From Perca fluviatilis (Eukaryota > Chordata > Actinopteri > Perciformes > Percidae): 64,000 nucleotides of DNA. Under the pieces are notes generated by a model. It did not search any database and was not told the DNA's origin. It worked only from the letters and a program-made list of their open reading frames with translations. Shown piece by piece: positions 1 through 11,689 of this stretch. How positions within the stretch are numbered: position 1 is the first letter of the stretch; the number at the start of each line of letters is the position of its first letter. The translations under genes and the position numbers were made by a program. The stretch covers positions 23,104,745 to 23,168,744 of the forward strand of contig NC_053127.1 of the NCBI RefSeq assembly GCF_010015445.1, written 5' to 3'.

Positions 1-89
1 TTCTGAAAATTAAACCACATAAACCTATTCTGGTACAACCTCTAAATACAATTATGAACCTGAAAATGAGCATAATATGAGCACTTTAA
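1..89 (-). mobile_element. terminal end of a TTAA-flanked MITE
   Basis: The first 85 bases match, in reverse orientation, the outer end of the complete MITE at 41394-42094 (shared run GAACCTGAAAATGAGCATAA and the end ATAATATGAGCACT against AGTGCCCATATTAT). A TTAA follows at 86-89, as it does at both ends of the complete copy. The rest of the element lies outside the window. Confidence 0.7.
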
Positions 90-3000
90 TATTGCAAAAA
101 TGGTCTTTGGTCAAGTAATGTTGGTGTCAAGATATATTTATGATAAATGCTAGATTTAGTCTTACAGTACAGTAAGTCTTCATCATCTCAAACACTTTGT
201 AAATCAAGTTTCTTTCTGGCTTATTTTTAAGTGAATTTTTTTTAACTTGTGGTTACAACTAATGAAACACTGTCGACACAGCTGTCGACTGCAAGTCAGA
301 TCTGGTTTACTTCAGTGATGATTTCTTTTTAATAAACGTTTTTCAAGTGCAGTGACTGTAACCATTCTTACTTCAACACTCTACTTACACGTCTTTGAAC
401 AAGCAAAATTAAAAAATTCCCCACATACACAAAGTTATGTATTCCAGATTTTTGGTGAGAAAAAGGCTGCGACACTTTTAAGGTTACTTGGATAACAAAG
501 TAATGAGTGGGTCACGTTTAGATTATGTTTGGAACCAACATTCATTTCAATTTAGGTCCATTATCGATCCAGTTATTGTTTCAAACTGCATTTTTTCAGT
601 CATCCAGAGGACAATCTTGTTCATCTGCATTATTCTGACAAAGATTTTGTAGTTTCACATGCTCTCAGCAATCTTCACACTATAATCACAAACAGACACT
701 TTGCCTGAGGCCCTTTACTAAGTACAGACATACTGTAGTTCTACATGGCACACTGAGCTATTTAGAACAGTAATCAGAGTTTCTGCACTCCTATGGATAT
801 TTTCTTTATACTGTATAAAGGTTGTGAGTCAAAAGGTTTGAGATATATTACAGCAGAATCAATCAAACCTAATATGTGTGAATGTAGAGGTGGACAAAAG
901 AGGATATCAAGAAAACGATGCTGTGTGTACAAATATTCAGATCATTTTCCAGGTGTTTTTGATTTCAAAACACTTGCTTTCACCTATTACATGAATCAAC
1001 TTCAAATTTGAAAAGGGGTATTCTGGATGACTCATCAGCAAATATGTTCTTGATTATATAATTTTATTCTGATGTCATTCTTATGCACATGGTTTTAAAG
1101 TTAGAGCATAAACAATCTTCTCTTACAATCATTCAATCAGCAAGAGATTTTGCTGACATGAATAGCATATTTTCAACCAACCTCAAAGTGAAAAATGACA
1201 CGTAACAAAGCTCGCTCTTCTAGATAGGAGCTTTTGACTGCCTAGTGCAAAAGGAGAGATGACAGCATTAGCACCCAAACTGCTCCCACTGTTAATATCC
1301 ATCTTCAACCACTCTTCTCATCCTTAATATATCCTTCTTTCAAATCCCTTTAGTTTCAAACCACACATTATCCAATTCTTATTTGAGCATTTATGATATC
1401 AGGAAGAAGACTTGTCCAACCAAGGCTAAAACATATTTGTACAATTGCCCAAAATATTCCACTGCGGCCCTGTCTGCAAATTGAGAAAATATGATACGGC
1501 ATTAAATTATCTGTGAAAATAAACTGAGTGCACTTAAATCCTAATGAAGGATTTGCGGACATATAATACTGGATGAGAATTTCAGCCATATTTGTAGTCT
1601 CCATTAGCTTCCATTTCTGGATATTTTTCACATTATTAGCAGTAGTAATATTATTAGTCTCTGTAATATAAAATATGTCCAATGTGTGTGGCTTTGCACC
1701 AGAATATTTATATTTCTATACTGAAAAACTTGGAGCTACAAAGCAAAACTGCAAACATAATAATAGTTTCTGGTCAGGAATATCACAGAGACATCCCATG
1801 TGAAGACCTGATCCTCCTCGAGTTAGCACGTCTGCTCTACAGACATCTCCTTGACTGATCAAAGGCCTTTATATCCTTCACTGAGAGATCAGGGCGCTTT
1901 GTGGCCCTTAAAAAAATACTTTACTCTTCTCAGAGACACCAGGGATCCCTCCTCCACCCAATTCCCACCATCGGAACTTCTCATGTCTGAACTGCAGGCT
2001 TTTGTCTCCCAGACTTGGCTTTGTGACGAAAGAAAAGAGATCATGTCTCCATTACCACTTAATTTCAGCTGAACGTGAAATAATTTTGAAGGAGACCTAT
2101 TAAACGCTGTTTTCAGATTTATACTTGTAATTTGTGATTCTACTAGAACTGTTTATATACTTTAATGTGTAAAAAACACTTAATTTTTGTACTGCCTATG
2201 GCTGCTGCACCTGCATTCCCCCTCAGTCTGAGATGTTCTGTTGGAGAGCCTGTCCCTTTCTTTAATTTGCCATGATGACACATGCACGCATGCACGCCGT
2301 GCTTTGAATGTTACCGTTATGGGGCATATGGAAAGTTCAGACTGTCTGAATAAATTGACTTTCCTTTAATTGTGAATAAAAGTCATGTGGAAGCAGTGCT
2401 TCAATCAACATCAACAGACATCTTACCTCACATCTTTGTTTAAAAAAAAAAAAAAAAAAAGTCTAAATCCTCTGTAGAACACAAAGTCAAAAAATGGAAA
2501 ATGACTTAAAACAATTGCATTTGAGATTTGTAAGATTTGAGACAAGAAGCCTCAGGCCTCCCTTGTCTTTCATTAAATACACATCCGCACCTTCATACCA
2601 GCACAACACCTGGCACTGGAACACAGAGTACAAGGAGAAAACCAGAGAGAACTGTCCTTGATGTAATAGTCAAATAAATGTGTACACATGTATTAAAGTC
2701 TGAGTGGGAAAGCTTCCATCTGCATAAGAATGAAAGCTACCGTGCGTTTCCACCTGTCCACATGTGCGTCTTGACCCCGCTCGTCAGTGAACATGCCCCT
2801 AGCATTGTTTTATGACTGGAGCGCCACCAGCTCTGAGCCTCCCAACACCTGTACAATAAATCACCAGCCCACTCCTGTAGGTATTACATAGCCCAGCAGG
2901 GGTTTACTGACGCCAAACACAGAACTGCCTGCGGTGGAGGCCTGACACGGGGCCGGCAGAAGTCGACTCATCTTCTACACAGGTAGGTGGCGCTGGTGTC

Positions 3001-3731
3001 ATTACAGGTGCTTCATAGTGGAGAGAAACTGTGACATAACATGCCGTTTGGGACCAGAAAAGTTGTCCAGAAGAACAGATTAATGTTTGTGTGGTTTCTG
3101 GGCTGGAACAATTGAAGCAATTCAAGTCACTAATATGAACTGCATGAATTATTGGAAGCACAACAATCCTCACAAAGAGCTTAAAATATGTAAGGAAAAT
3201 TCAGGCTGCTTTATGATTTCATATACTGGATTTTAAAATAGAGATTTGGAAATCTTCTGGTTCAAACTCTGATTACGGTTTCATAGCCAGGATGTAAACC
3301 ACCTGCCTTTTCCATTTGAACAAAAGTTCGTGACATGCAGATCGGGGAAAAAGTGATAAAATAAATAAGTCACAGCGTGAGGGTGGTGATATGAGGTGAT
3401 GAGATCCATTCTCAGCAATCCCAGTCCAATCACAGTGAGATGCCAAAGCATCAGAGACACTTAAAGAGTGAAGAGCAGCTGATGTCTGTTCGATAACGTG
3501 ACTTGAGGGGGGAACACTATAATCGTATTCCTGAGTGTCTGTGCCTGCTTTCTGAGACTGTTCTTAGTTGTGGCAAAACAAGACAAGTTTCAGAAAGTCC
3601 CTCTCTGTAAAGCCAAGTGTTAATGCAAACCCTTTGACTCCACAGGACGGAGAGTGAGATCAACTCTAGTTCAAGAGCAGCACACATGAGTAATATAACT
3701 TCTCTCTTCATCATCCCTGCATCATGAAATG
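90..3731. other. intergenic, no supported gene
   Basis: Open frames here are short (under 105 codons), AT-rich, lack flanking splice sites and resemble no protein I recognise. A poly(A) run lies at about 2442-2460. I see no RNA gene. Confidence 0.6.
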
Positions 3732-5367
3732 TACAGTGGGGCAAAAAAGTATTTAGTCAGCCACCAATTGTGCAAGTTCTCCCACTTAAAAAGATGAGAG
3801 AGGCCTGTAATTTTCATCATAGGTACACTTCAACTATGAGAGACAAAATGAGAAAAAACAAATCCAGAAAATCACATTGTAGGATTTTTAATGAATTTAT
3901 TTGCAAATTATGGTGGAAAATAAGTATTTGGTCAATAACAAAAGTTCATCTCAATACTTATTATTATATATTGTTATATACCCTTTGTTGGCAATGACAG
4001 AGGTCAAATGTTTTCTGTAAGTCTTCACAAGGTTTTCACACACTGTTGCTGGTACTTTGGCCCATTCCTCCATGCAGATCTCCTCTAGAGCAGTGATGTT
4101 TTGGGGCTGTCGCTGGGAACACGGACTTTCAACTCCCTCCAAAGATTTTCTATGGGGTTGAGATGTGGAGACTGGCTAGGCCACTCCAGGACCTTGAAAT
4201 GCTTCTTACGAAGCCACTCCTTCGTTGCCCGGGGGGTGTGTTTGGGATCATTATCATGCTGAAAGACCCAGCCACGTTTCATCTTCAATGCCCTTGCTGA
4301 TGGAAGGAGGTTTTCACTCAAAATCTCACAATGCATGGCCCCATTCATTCTTTCCTTTACACGGATCAGTCGTCCTGGTGAAAAACAGCCCCAAAGCATA
4401 ATGTTTCCACCCCCATGCTTCACAGTAGGTATGGTGTTCTTTGGATGCAACTCAGCATTCCTTCTCCTCCAAACACGACAAGTTGAGTTTTTACCAAAAA
4501 GTTCTATTTTGGTTTCATTTGACCATATGTCATTCTCCCAATCCTCTTCTGGATCATCCAAATGCTCTCTAGCAAACTTCAGACGGGCCTGGACATGTAC
4601 TGGCTTAAGCAGGGGGACACGTCTGGCACTGCAGGATTTGAGTCCCTGGCGGCGTAGTGTGTTACTGATGGTAGCCTTTGTAACTTTGGTCCCAGCTCTC
4701 TGCAGGTCATTCACTAGGTCCCCCCGTGTGGTTCTGGGATTTTTGCTCACCATGTGATCCGAAAAACAACATGCACCCTTTGTGATCATTTTGACCCCAC
4801 AGGGTGAGATCTTGCGTGGAGCCCCAGCTCGAGGGAGATTATCAGTGGTCTTGTAGGTCTTCCATTTCCTAATAATTGCTCCCACAGTTGATTTCTTCAC
4901 ACCAAGCTGCTTACCTATTGCAGATTCAGTCTTCCCATCCTGGTGCAGGTCTACAATTTTGTTTCTGGTGTCCTTTGACAGCTCTTTGGTGTTGGCCATA
5001 GTGGAGTTTGGAGTGTGACTGTTTGAGGTTGTGGACAGGTGTCTTTTATACTGATAACAAGTTCAAACAGGTGCCATTAATACAGGTAACGAGTGGAGGA
5101 CAGAGGAGCCTCTTAAAGAAGAAGTTACAGGTCTGTGAGAGCCAGAAATCTTGCTTGTTTGTAGGTGACCAAATACTTATTTTACCGAGGAATTTACCAA
5201 TTAATTCGTTAAAAATCCTACAATGTGATTTTCTGGATTTTTTTCCCTCATTTCGTCTCTCATAGTTAAAGTGTACCTATGATGAAAATTACAGGCCTCT
5301 CTCATCTTTTTAAGTGGGAGAACTTGCACAATTGGTGGCTGACTAAATACTTTTTTGCCACACTGTA
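3732..5367 (-). mobile_element. Tc1-like (Tc1/mariner) transposon, complete but inactive
   Basis: The element runs 3734-5365 and is flanked by TA at 3732-3733 and 5366-5367, the Tc1/mariner target duplication. Both ends carry long inverted repeats of about 210 bp (3734-3943 and about 5157-5365). Each repeat has an outer and an inner copy of a motif like AAGTATTT-A/G-GTCA, which is the IR/DR arrangement of many fish Tc1 elements. One transposase frame fills the middle on the minus strand. The ends are well preserved, but the transposase is mutated (separate entry), so movement would need an enzyme supplied elsewhere. Confidence 0.95.
3951..4999 (-). pseudogene. Tc1-like transposase, broken
   Basis: This is a DDE/D cut-and-paste transposase relic. 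From the ATG at 4999 the frame gives paired helix-turn-helix DNA-binding regions (about residues 5-50 and 70-125) separated by a GRPR-like linker (PRAGAPRK, near 56-63), then the catalytic core. Of the catalytic triad, D249 (QHDNDPKH) and E284 (NPIENLW) are present, but the first acid, normally Asp in WSDE, is Asn161 (WSNE). The frame breaks near residue 290 and ends at 4085. The expected C-terminus (EEWAKVP, KTYRKHL, VIANKGY) continues in another frame to 3951, so a frameshift separates them. Residues about 74-82 (KGACCFSDH) are an in-frame 27-bp insert absent from the family as I know it. Catalytic loss plus frameshift make this inactive. Confidence 0.9.
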
Positions 5368-6315
5368 TGTGATCACAATGTGAAATACAACTGAGGTCTG
5401 GAGTTCCAGCTGAGTTGGGCATTTACTTTCTGTGAATTTGGCTCATCATTTGCGTATCACTCATAGCTTTATTAAAAGGACGACAACAGGCTTGGGATTA
5501 CTTTGCTCAATTTAAAAACTATTTGTATACTCAATCAATAAACATGTCATCATTTGTAAATTACAGTCATCTTAAAATCAACTTTGTTTAATTAGATGAA
5601 AGTGGCTGTTGACATGCTGCATTCAAGTGAGTAGAATCCAGCTCCCTAATCCATAGTATGTACAATGATTGTAGAAAATAGGTAGACTTATCATTTACAT
5701 ACTGTGAAGTCACAGGGAGAAAGAGTGGAAATAAATAAGCAATCTATTGGAAATATTTAATGAAGTGAGACTCTTTACATTTCTATTGTAATATCAGACC
5801 TACAATGGTATTTTGTTCTTTAAATATTGCGTAAGAAAGACAGTTTGTTGGACTTTCCTGTTCCCTCTCCACCCCAGGTCTTTTCAGCCAAATTTTCTGG
5901 CTGCTGGCATGCAGCCCTCAAAGAGCCTCCTAGTTTGTGTTACATCAATATCGATCACATGAATGATGGTAAAGTTAAGCCCTGACAGACACTAAGGTGA
6001 CTGCGGTCCTACGTCAGCACTGGCTTGAGTGTGTTTATTCTGCGTTATGTCAGTTGTTGTTTTTTCATGGATCGCATGTTACAACAGCAGTTCCTCCCAC
6101 TGAAATATCTTCCCTTCACACTCTGCCCCTACATTTGAAATCCGAAAAACAACATGCACCCTTTGAATTCAAGGTCTATGTGTGACAGTCTGCCATGTGG
6201 TAATATTGGTAATTCCACTTCCGTGATTACTCTGTTGCCGGTGGAAATTCTGCTGGATTTCACTCATTTAGGCCGGATATGCGTTGCCTTGGGCTTTCTT
6301 TGCGTTGGCATTTTA
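5368..6315. other. intergenic; contains a 26-bp direct repeat of Tc1-internal sequence
   Basis: No gene is supported. Positions 6140-6165 are identical over 26 bp to 4757-4782 inside the Tc1-like transposase (see findings). Confidence 0.6.
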
Positions 6316-7078
6316 GGGCGCTTTCACACTTGCCTGGTTTAGTTCGGTTGAATCGCACTAGAGTTCGTTTGTCCCGCTGGTGCGGCTCGTCAGGGCAAGT
6401 GAGAACGCGGCATTTGCACTCAGGTGCGCACCAAAAGCGGACCAAACAATCGTACCGAGACCTGCTTGAAGAGGTGGTCTCGGTACGCTTTCAATCAAAC
6501 TCTGGAGCGGTTAAATTGTGGTGAGAACGTGATCCGTACTCGAACCGCACCAACTATACACACTCAGCAAGTCTGACCTAATGTTTCCTGTAGTCAGGTG
6601 TGTTTAGCAATCTGCGATGCAGCAAACTATAGCAGCTTGCAGTGTTTGAATCACAGAAATAGACTGTGGTCAAGCTTGCTGTCCATCACTCGCCATCTCC
6701 GTGGTCAAACCAGCTGCCGCTAAAATTGGAGACAGACGCCAGCAGAGCAGAACGAAGTCTCGGTGACCAGAGCAGACGTAGTAACGTAACATTTTAATGA
6801 AATGAGCTGGTTTGACCATGGAGATGCAAGTAGTTCTGCACTAGTTCAGAACACCGAACCATCTTCATGTATTTACTTTCTTGCTCCCTCCCCCAGACAC
6901 ATCCGACCAATAAGAGGAGTGGACGTTCTTGCGTGATTTGTAATGGCACATTTTGGTACGCTTGGATTTTTCCAGGTGTGAAACCAAACCAAACCAAACG
7001 AGGGCAAATCGCTCCAAGTTTACAAACTCACCAACTGATTCGTACCAAAGCAAACAAACAACAGGTGTGAAAACGCCC
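6316..7078. mobile_element. MITE with GGGCG ends, TTAA/TTTA flanks
   Basis: The ends are inverted copies: GGGCGCTTTCACAC at 6316 and GTGTGAAAACGCCC ending at 7078. The right flank is TTAA (7079-7082) and the left is TTTA (6312-6315), consistent with a TTAA target duplication having one mutation. The interior is rich in short GGTTCGGTT/AACCAAACC-type motifs on both strands and has no transposase frame, so it is non-autonomous. TTAA targets suggest piggyBac-like or Kolobok-like mobilisation. Confidence 0.7.
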
Positions 7079-7099
7079 TTAACCTCGGGTCGATTTATT

Positions 7100-7435
7100 A
7101 GGACTATGGTTAACCTTTTCTCAGATCTCTGGAAAGTAATTCCAGACAGCTAGCTAGACTATCTGTCCAATCTGAGTTTTCTGTTGCACAACTAAAACAA
7201 GCTTTGAACGTACACGTTCCACCAAAACAAGTTCCTTTCTGAGGCTATTTTGCAGAGCCGCCGTGGCTCTGTACGGCGCCTAGCACCGCCCAAGATGACT
7301 GTGATTGGTTTAAAGAAACACCAATAAACCAGAGCACGTTTTTCTCCCATCCTGCAATGCTATGTTGACTTGCCAGACCCTCTTCCGCAGGGCTATGGAG
7401 GAAGGTCTGGCAATGCGAGACTATGGAAGATATGT
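7100..7435. repeat. dispersed fish repeat (family also at 24005-24135)
   Basis: The core TTTCTTTAAACCAATCACA followed by a CCTGGGC/TTGGGCGGTGC-like stretch occurs here on the minus strand and again on the plus strand near 24080. It also contains a near-palindromic TTGCCAGACCCTCTTCC / GGAAGGTCTGGCAA pair at about 7371-7413. No coding content. Confidence 0.6.
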
Positions 7436-8552
7436 GAGCGTTAAATTCATTGCAACACACAACACAGTTTCCAAAGAATCCAAATAAGATCCAGAACACA
7501 TCTTTATCCTGAAGTCATTTAGCTTTAACAAGATTGCTTAGTCATTCAGAGAGTGTTAATAGTGTTGTAAATTGCATGTCTTGTATCAACAAAACAGACT
7601 GTGTAAACCTCTGCTTAAAATCTGTTCGCAGCCTGGTCGCTGGTATTTCATGGCTTTTGTCTCACACTTTAGGAGAGCAGTCACAAGTCTTAATCCAATT
7701 ACAGCGATTTCCCAGAAGTCCCAAAACCCCCATAAAGCCATCAGATCTCATTTCACACAGGTCACTTCACAAACAGAAGAGTGAGGACCTGACTGCTAGA
7801 GTTTTATACACAGGTCGATAAAAAAAGCTCTCAGTCATTTTTGCAAATATTGCAGATGGGTGAGAGGGGGAAGATCTACAATATAAGTCCTGATTTTTGT
7901 TCCTCAACTGACCAGGATGGATGACCACTGTGCATGCCTCTGACACATCAGTCAGACCTGTATAACACACAAATTTAAAGATTACTGATACTTTTTTAAA
8001 CTATAGAATTTCATATCTCCCTCATTAAAATGGGCAGTAAATGATTAATCAAAAGAAATGTAAAATACTGCACATTGCTGCTTCCTGCACCTCTGAAATT
8101 TACAATGGGCGAGTGTTTTATTGTGCAAATGATGCCACAAAAGTGTCACTTTTATTAGGTGTTTGTAATCATAAGAATTATCAATCATGATTTTCTTTTC
8201 TTACCAGGGAAGCAATACAGTCACAAACTGAATTTTATTCGGACAGTCTTTGACAAAACCAAAGGGAATTTCTATATTGAACATGCTCTTTTTCTACTGC
8301 AGCAAGTCACCTTTGGTACTGTAGAAGTACTGTGATGTAATAAGGTTTTTATTCTTTGTACCTTCACATCTGCTCAAAAAGTACAGTGTTATGGCACAGT
8401 ATTGTCAAAGACCCTGACCATTCCAGGACCATGACATCTTCAGTACCTCTGTTAGTTGTGGGTCATGACAGTATGATGTGCACAGATGCCTTTTAAAACA
8501 AATGTTGGACAGAAATGCCCTGCAGGTGCTATATTGCAGTAAGAGTTTTCTT
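7436..8552. other. intergenic, nothing recognised
   Basis: No supported gene, RNA or repeat. Frames of 62-95 codons here overlap one another and lack splice signals or recognisable protein sequence. Confidence 0.55.
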
Positions 8553-8999
8553 TTAAAGGGTTAGTTCGGATTCTCCAAAGTCACACAATAACACAAACTG
8601 GAACGGAGGCAGCTGTATGCCAGCAACTCCTGTGTTCTGCAAGGTAAGATTACTGTTCTTGTCAAAAGGAGTCTGGTGGCTTTGAAGAGAGAATATGGCT
8701 TCAGTTTCCCGTCAGAAAGGGCTGTCTGACAGCAAGGTAAAGCTGTGAAAATATTTTAAATACACCGTACACTTAAACTGATGTTGAATTTTTTAGGTGG
8801 GCCTTTTTTGGCTAAAATATGTTTTGTTGCTGCCTCTATCCACAGCAGTACATTCCTTAGCTTCCGTGCCGGTACTCCTGCCTGATTCTCCAAACTGAAA
8901 ACATGCTGACCGTCATCTACTGTAGGTAATACACTGACTATGAAGGAGTACCTCATACCATCCCACTTCAAAAAATCCGAACTATTATCTTACTTTAAA
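8553..8999. mobile_element. MITE with TTAAAGGGTTAGTTCGGA-type ends
   Basis: The left end TTAAAGGGTTAGTTCGGA (about 8555) and right end TCCGAACTATTATCTTACTT (about 8976) are imperfect inverted repeats carrying the shared AGTTCGGA core. Both edges lie at TTTAA. There is no open frame of note. It resembles a MITE family common in spiny-rayed fishes; that family link is from memory. Confidence 0.65.
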
Positions 9000-9238
9000 A
9001 ATTGAACCATGGTGGTATTTCATCATCAAACTTACACATTAACGTTATTGAATACACATGTGCTTTTCCTACTTAGTGACACTATATTATACCTTACATA
9101 TCTTAACCTCTGCCAGCACTGTGGAACACTTACTCATTACATCTTATCCTGCACCACATGTTGCTGATATCAAATCTCAAACCTGGCACAATGTAAAAAC
9201 TGCATTCTTCCATGATGATACCCTGAACCCCGCTGGCG

Positions 9239-9269
9239 CACACACACACAACACACACACACACACACA

Positions 9270-9316
<47 letters not shown>
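9239..9316. repeat. (CA)n microsatellite
   Basis: An almost uninterrupted CA dinucleotide tract with a few breaks (for example CACGTACAC near 9270). The two open frames crossing it (Thr/His-rich on one strand, Cys/Val-rich on the other) are artefacts of the repeat. Confidence 0.97.
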
Positions 9317-9318
<2 letters not shown>

Positions 9319-9640
9319 GCCTATGTAGAGGTCAGAATAACTAGTGACGGCTTGGTTTAATTCCTGGATACAAGTCAAATATGACTGCTTTCCCTGGGCC
9401 TTATACAAGATCTGTTTCTTGCACTGTCCTCAAGCAATGACATCATACATCCTCACACAATGCATGGCCCAATGTACCATCTAACAACAATATACCTTGA
9501 TGTAGAGTGTAATAAAATACAGTATATTATCTACAGTGGCTACTGGGTGTCAGTATTGTAAATTATAGAGCATTTTCAACACCATAAAACAAATGGAAAT
9601 ACAGTATCTACTCTTCTTATGCTACACAGTGGTTTAAAAT

Positions 9641-9680
9641 GATGGTTCATGCTATTGATGGTGCAATAGCATGAACCATC
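9641..9680. repeat. perfect 17-bp hairpin
   Basis: GATGGTTCATGCTATTG at 9641-9657 pairs perfectly with 9664-9680 across a 6-nt loop. It is not part of an element I could delimit. Confidence 0.85.
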
Positions 9681-10073
9681 ACTGTAGAGTTTATAGTAGA
9701 AAACAAACCCCGTGGCAGCCTTATTACCATGTTGTACTGTACCTGTTTAAACAGAGAAGACTCCGAGCATGAGCCTGGCCTTTGCCGAGGGCTTACAAAA
9801 GGCTGGTTATTAAAATGACAGGTGGTGTCACTTTTTACACTTCCTTTGAGGTACAGCCTGTAACTACCATCATGTAAAGAAGGTGTACAGAGGAGGGGAG
9901 GAAAAAACTTAACAAGCATGTTGCATAATGTTGAATTTCGAGGGGCACCCATCTTCCTTACCATCCATTTACAGGTGAAAAAGAGAATTCACACTGACCT
10001 GCTTAATTTCATTACTCTGAGACAGCTGCTGTCTAGAAGCTGCATGCAAGATATTTCTCTGTAATGCCAGTAT

Positions 10074-10125
10074 TGTCAACAGCTATAAAAGTATACACTT
10101 TATGTATGCTTTTATACTGTTGACA
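10074..10125. repeat. near-perfect 22-bp hairpin
   Basis: TGTCAACAGCTATAAAAGTA (from 10074) pairs with the stretch ending TTTTATACTGTTGACA at 10125, with one bulge, one mismatch and a loop of about 8 nt. The surroundings are intergenic. Confidence 0.8.
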
Positions 10126-10765
10126 GATGGGAAACGATAGCAGAATGGCATGAGAGCACTGTTCAGAAAGAGACACAAAAAAAAGCAGACTTTACCTTAC
10201 ATAGCTAATTGAAGTTCTGCACTAAATTATTGAGATAACAAAAACAGCAAATTTGTCCACCCAGATTTAAAGAATTTGACTCAGAGTTAAAATCCTTTTT
10301 GAGCTTGAAAAAAATGCAATCCATTTATGAGGGGCGAATGCCAAAGAGTAAAGATCTCTTAAGAGGAGCTATAATTTGCTGTCCAGCAAAAACAAAAACA
10401 GAAAGAGAGGCCCCTCTGTAACATGTTCACATGCTTGCAAACTGACATTAGTGTTTTGACATTGGATTTGGCACCAGTCCTTGTTACGCATTATAAATCA
10501 CTGTTTCATCTATTCAGCAAAGATACTGTACAAGTGATTACTGAGAGAGATGGATACATGTTTACTATCACAAGCTAATACAGTATTTTGAGTGCATTGT
10601 GCTGCTGCATAGTTAAGTGGTTAGGACCCCTTAAAGTATTGCTAGATCAATCTGAGGGCTTTCTAGATTAACGAGATAGAAAAAAAGACATTTCTGCTAG
10701 ACACACTGACTTTTCTTAAACCTTTGCTCTTTTACTTCTTCAGGGATTTAAAATATATTACAGTT

Positions 10766-11672
10766 AGGGGTGGGAATTACCAGAGGCATCACGATTCGAT
10801 ATCATCACGATACTTATGTCACGATACTATTGCGATTTTGAAACGTATTGCAATATTCTGCGATATATTGCAATTTATTACCTTTTCTCCAACTTCAAAT
10901 TTTTCCCAATTTCAAATTACGTTCCCAAAAGGAAACTTTGTCAACATCTGTTTTAGACGGTGGCCGACAGGGGCAAAGGCATTGCAACTTAATGAAAGAC
11001 ACGCATATAGACAAAACACAAGCAAATTAAGGAAACCTCTTCATAAATTTGACAACACATGCGCAGCATTTAGCAAACACGCTGCAAATACATACAACAC
11101 GACCAAATACAGAAACGCGCTGCAAATACAGAAACAACGCAAATAGAAAAGCACACAATCCCCGAAAACAAATGCAACAAAAAAACCACTGCATCCAGAT
11201 TACACAACAGAAGTTCTCCAGGCCTCTAGGGGGAGCACTAAGTGGTACAGCTTGATTTTCGACCCCACGGGGAGAGAGTGCTCAGACACGTCTCTGCTGA
11301 TTGAGTATCACCTGTGACCTGAGCCAATAAACTAGAGACCCACCCACCAAGTGAGAGAAAACATATCTCAAAAAGATAAAAAGGGGATTGTGTGCTTTTC
11401 TTATTGCATTGTTTTTGTATTTGCAGCGCATTTGTGTATTTGGTTGTGTTGTGTGTATTTGCAGCGCGTTTGCTAAATGCTGCGCATGTATGGTACTTTT
11501 ATCTAAAAAGATACATTTCTGTTTGTTCACCTTCAATTTTATTGCTGCGAAATGGGATTGTCATGCAAACTGACCAACACATAACAGATCGATACTTGGC
11601 GTCTGTGTGTCGAAACAGTATTGCCACGCAAAAATTTGCGATACTATGCTGTATCGATTCCCCCCCACCCCT
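10766..11672. mobile_element. MITE with AGGGGTGGG ends, copy 1, with a nested insertion
   Basis: The ends are AGGGGTGGGAAT (10766) and its inverted counterpart CCCCACCCCT (11672), flanked by AGTT on both sides (10762-10765 and 11673-11676). The subterminal sequence is rich in CGATA/TATCG motifs. It aligns along its length, in opposite orientation, with the shorter copy at 13668-14037 except for a block of about 540 bp (10954-11497) that is missing there. No transposase is encoded. Confidence 0.75.
10954..11497. mobile_element. inverted-repeat insertion nested in the MITE
   Basis: Sequence absent from the sibling copy at 13668-14037. Its two sides are inverted repeats: CATGCGCAGCATTTAGCAAA (11058) recurs inverted as TTTGCTAAATGCTGCGCATG near 11469-11488, and the GCGCTGCAAATAC and GCACACAATCCCC blocks are inverted likewise. 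This is a second, younger non-autonomous DNA element. Confidence 0.7.
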
Positions 11673-11689
11673 AGTTACAATGAAACAAA

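Noticed and set aside
4335..4757. 140-codon plus-strand frame
   Set aside because: It is antisense to the Tc1-like transposase and mirrors its codons; no independent gene signals.
7534..7821. 95-codon plus frame as a small gene
   Set aside because: No splice or start context and no recognisable protein; two other frames overlap it equally well.
9058..9408. Thr/His-rich and Cys/Val-rich frames
   Set aside because: Produced by the (CA)n tract read on each strand.
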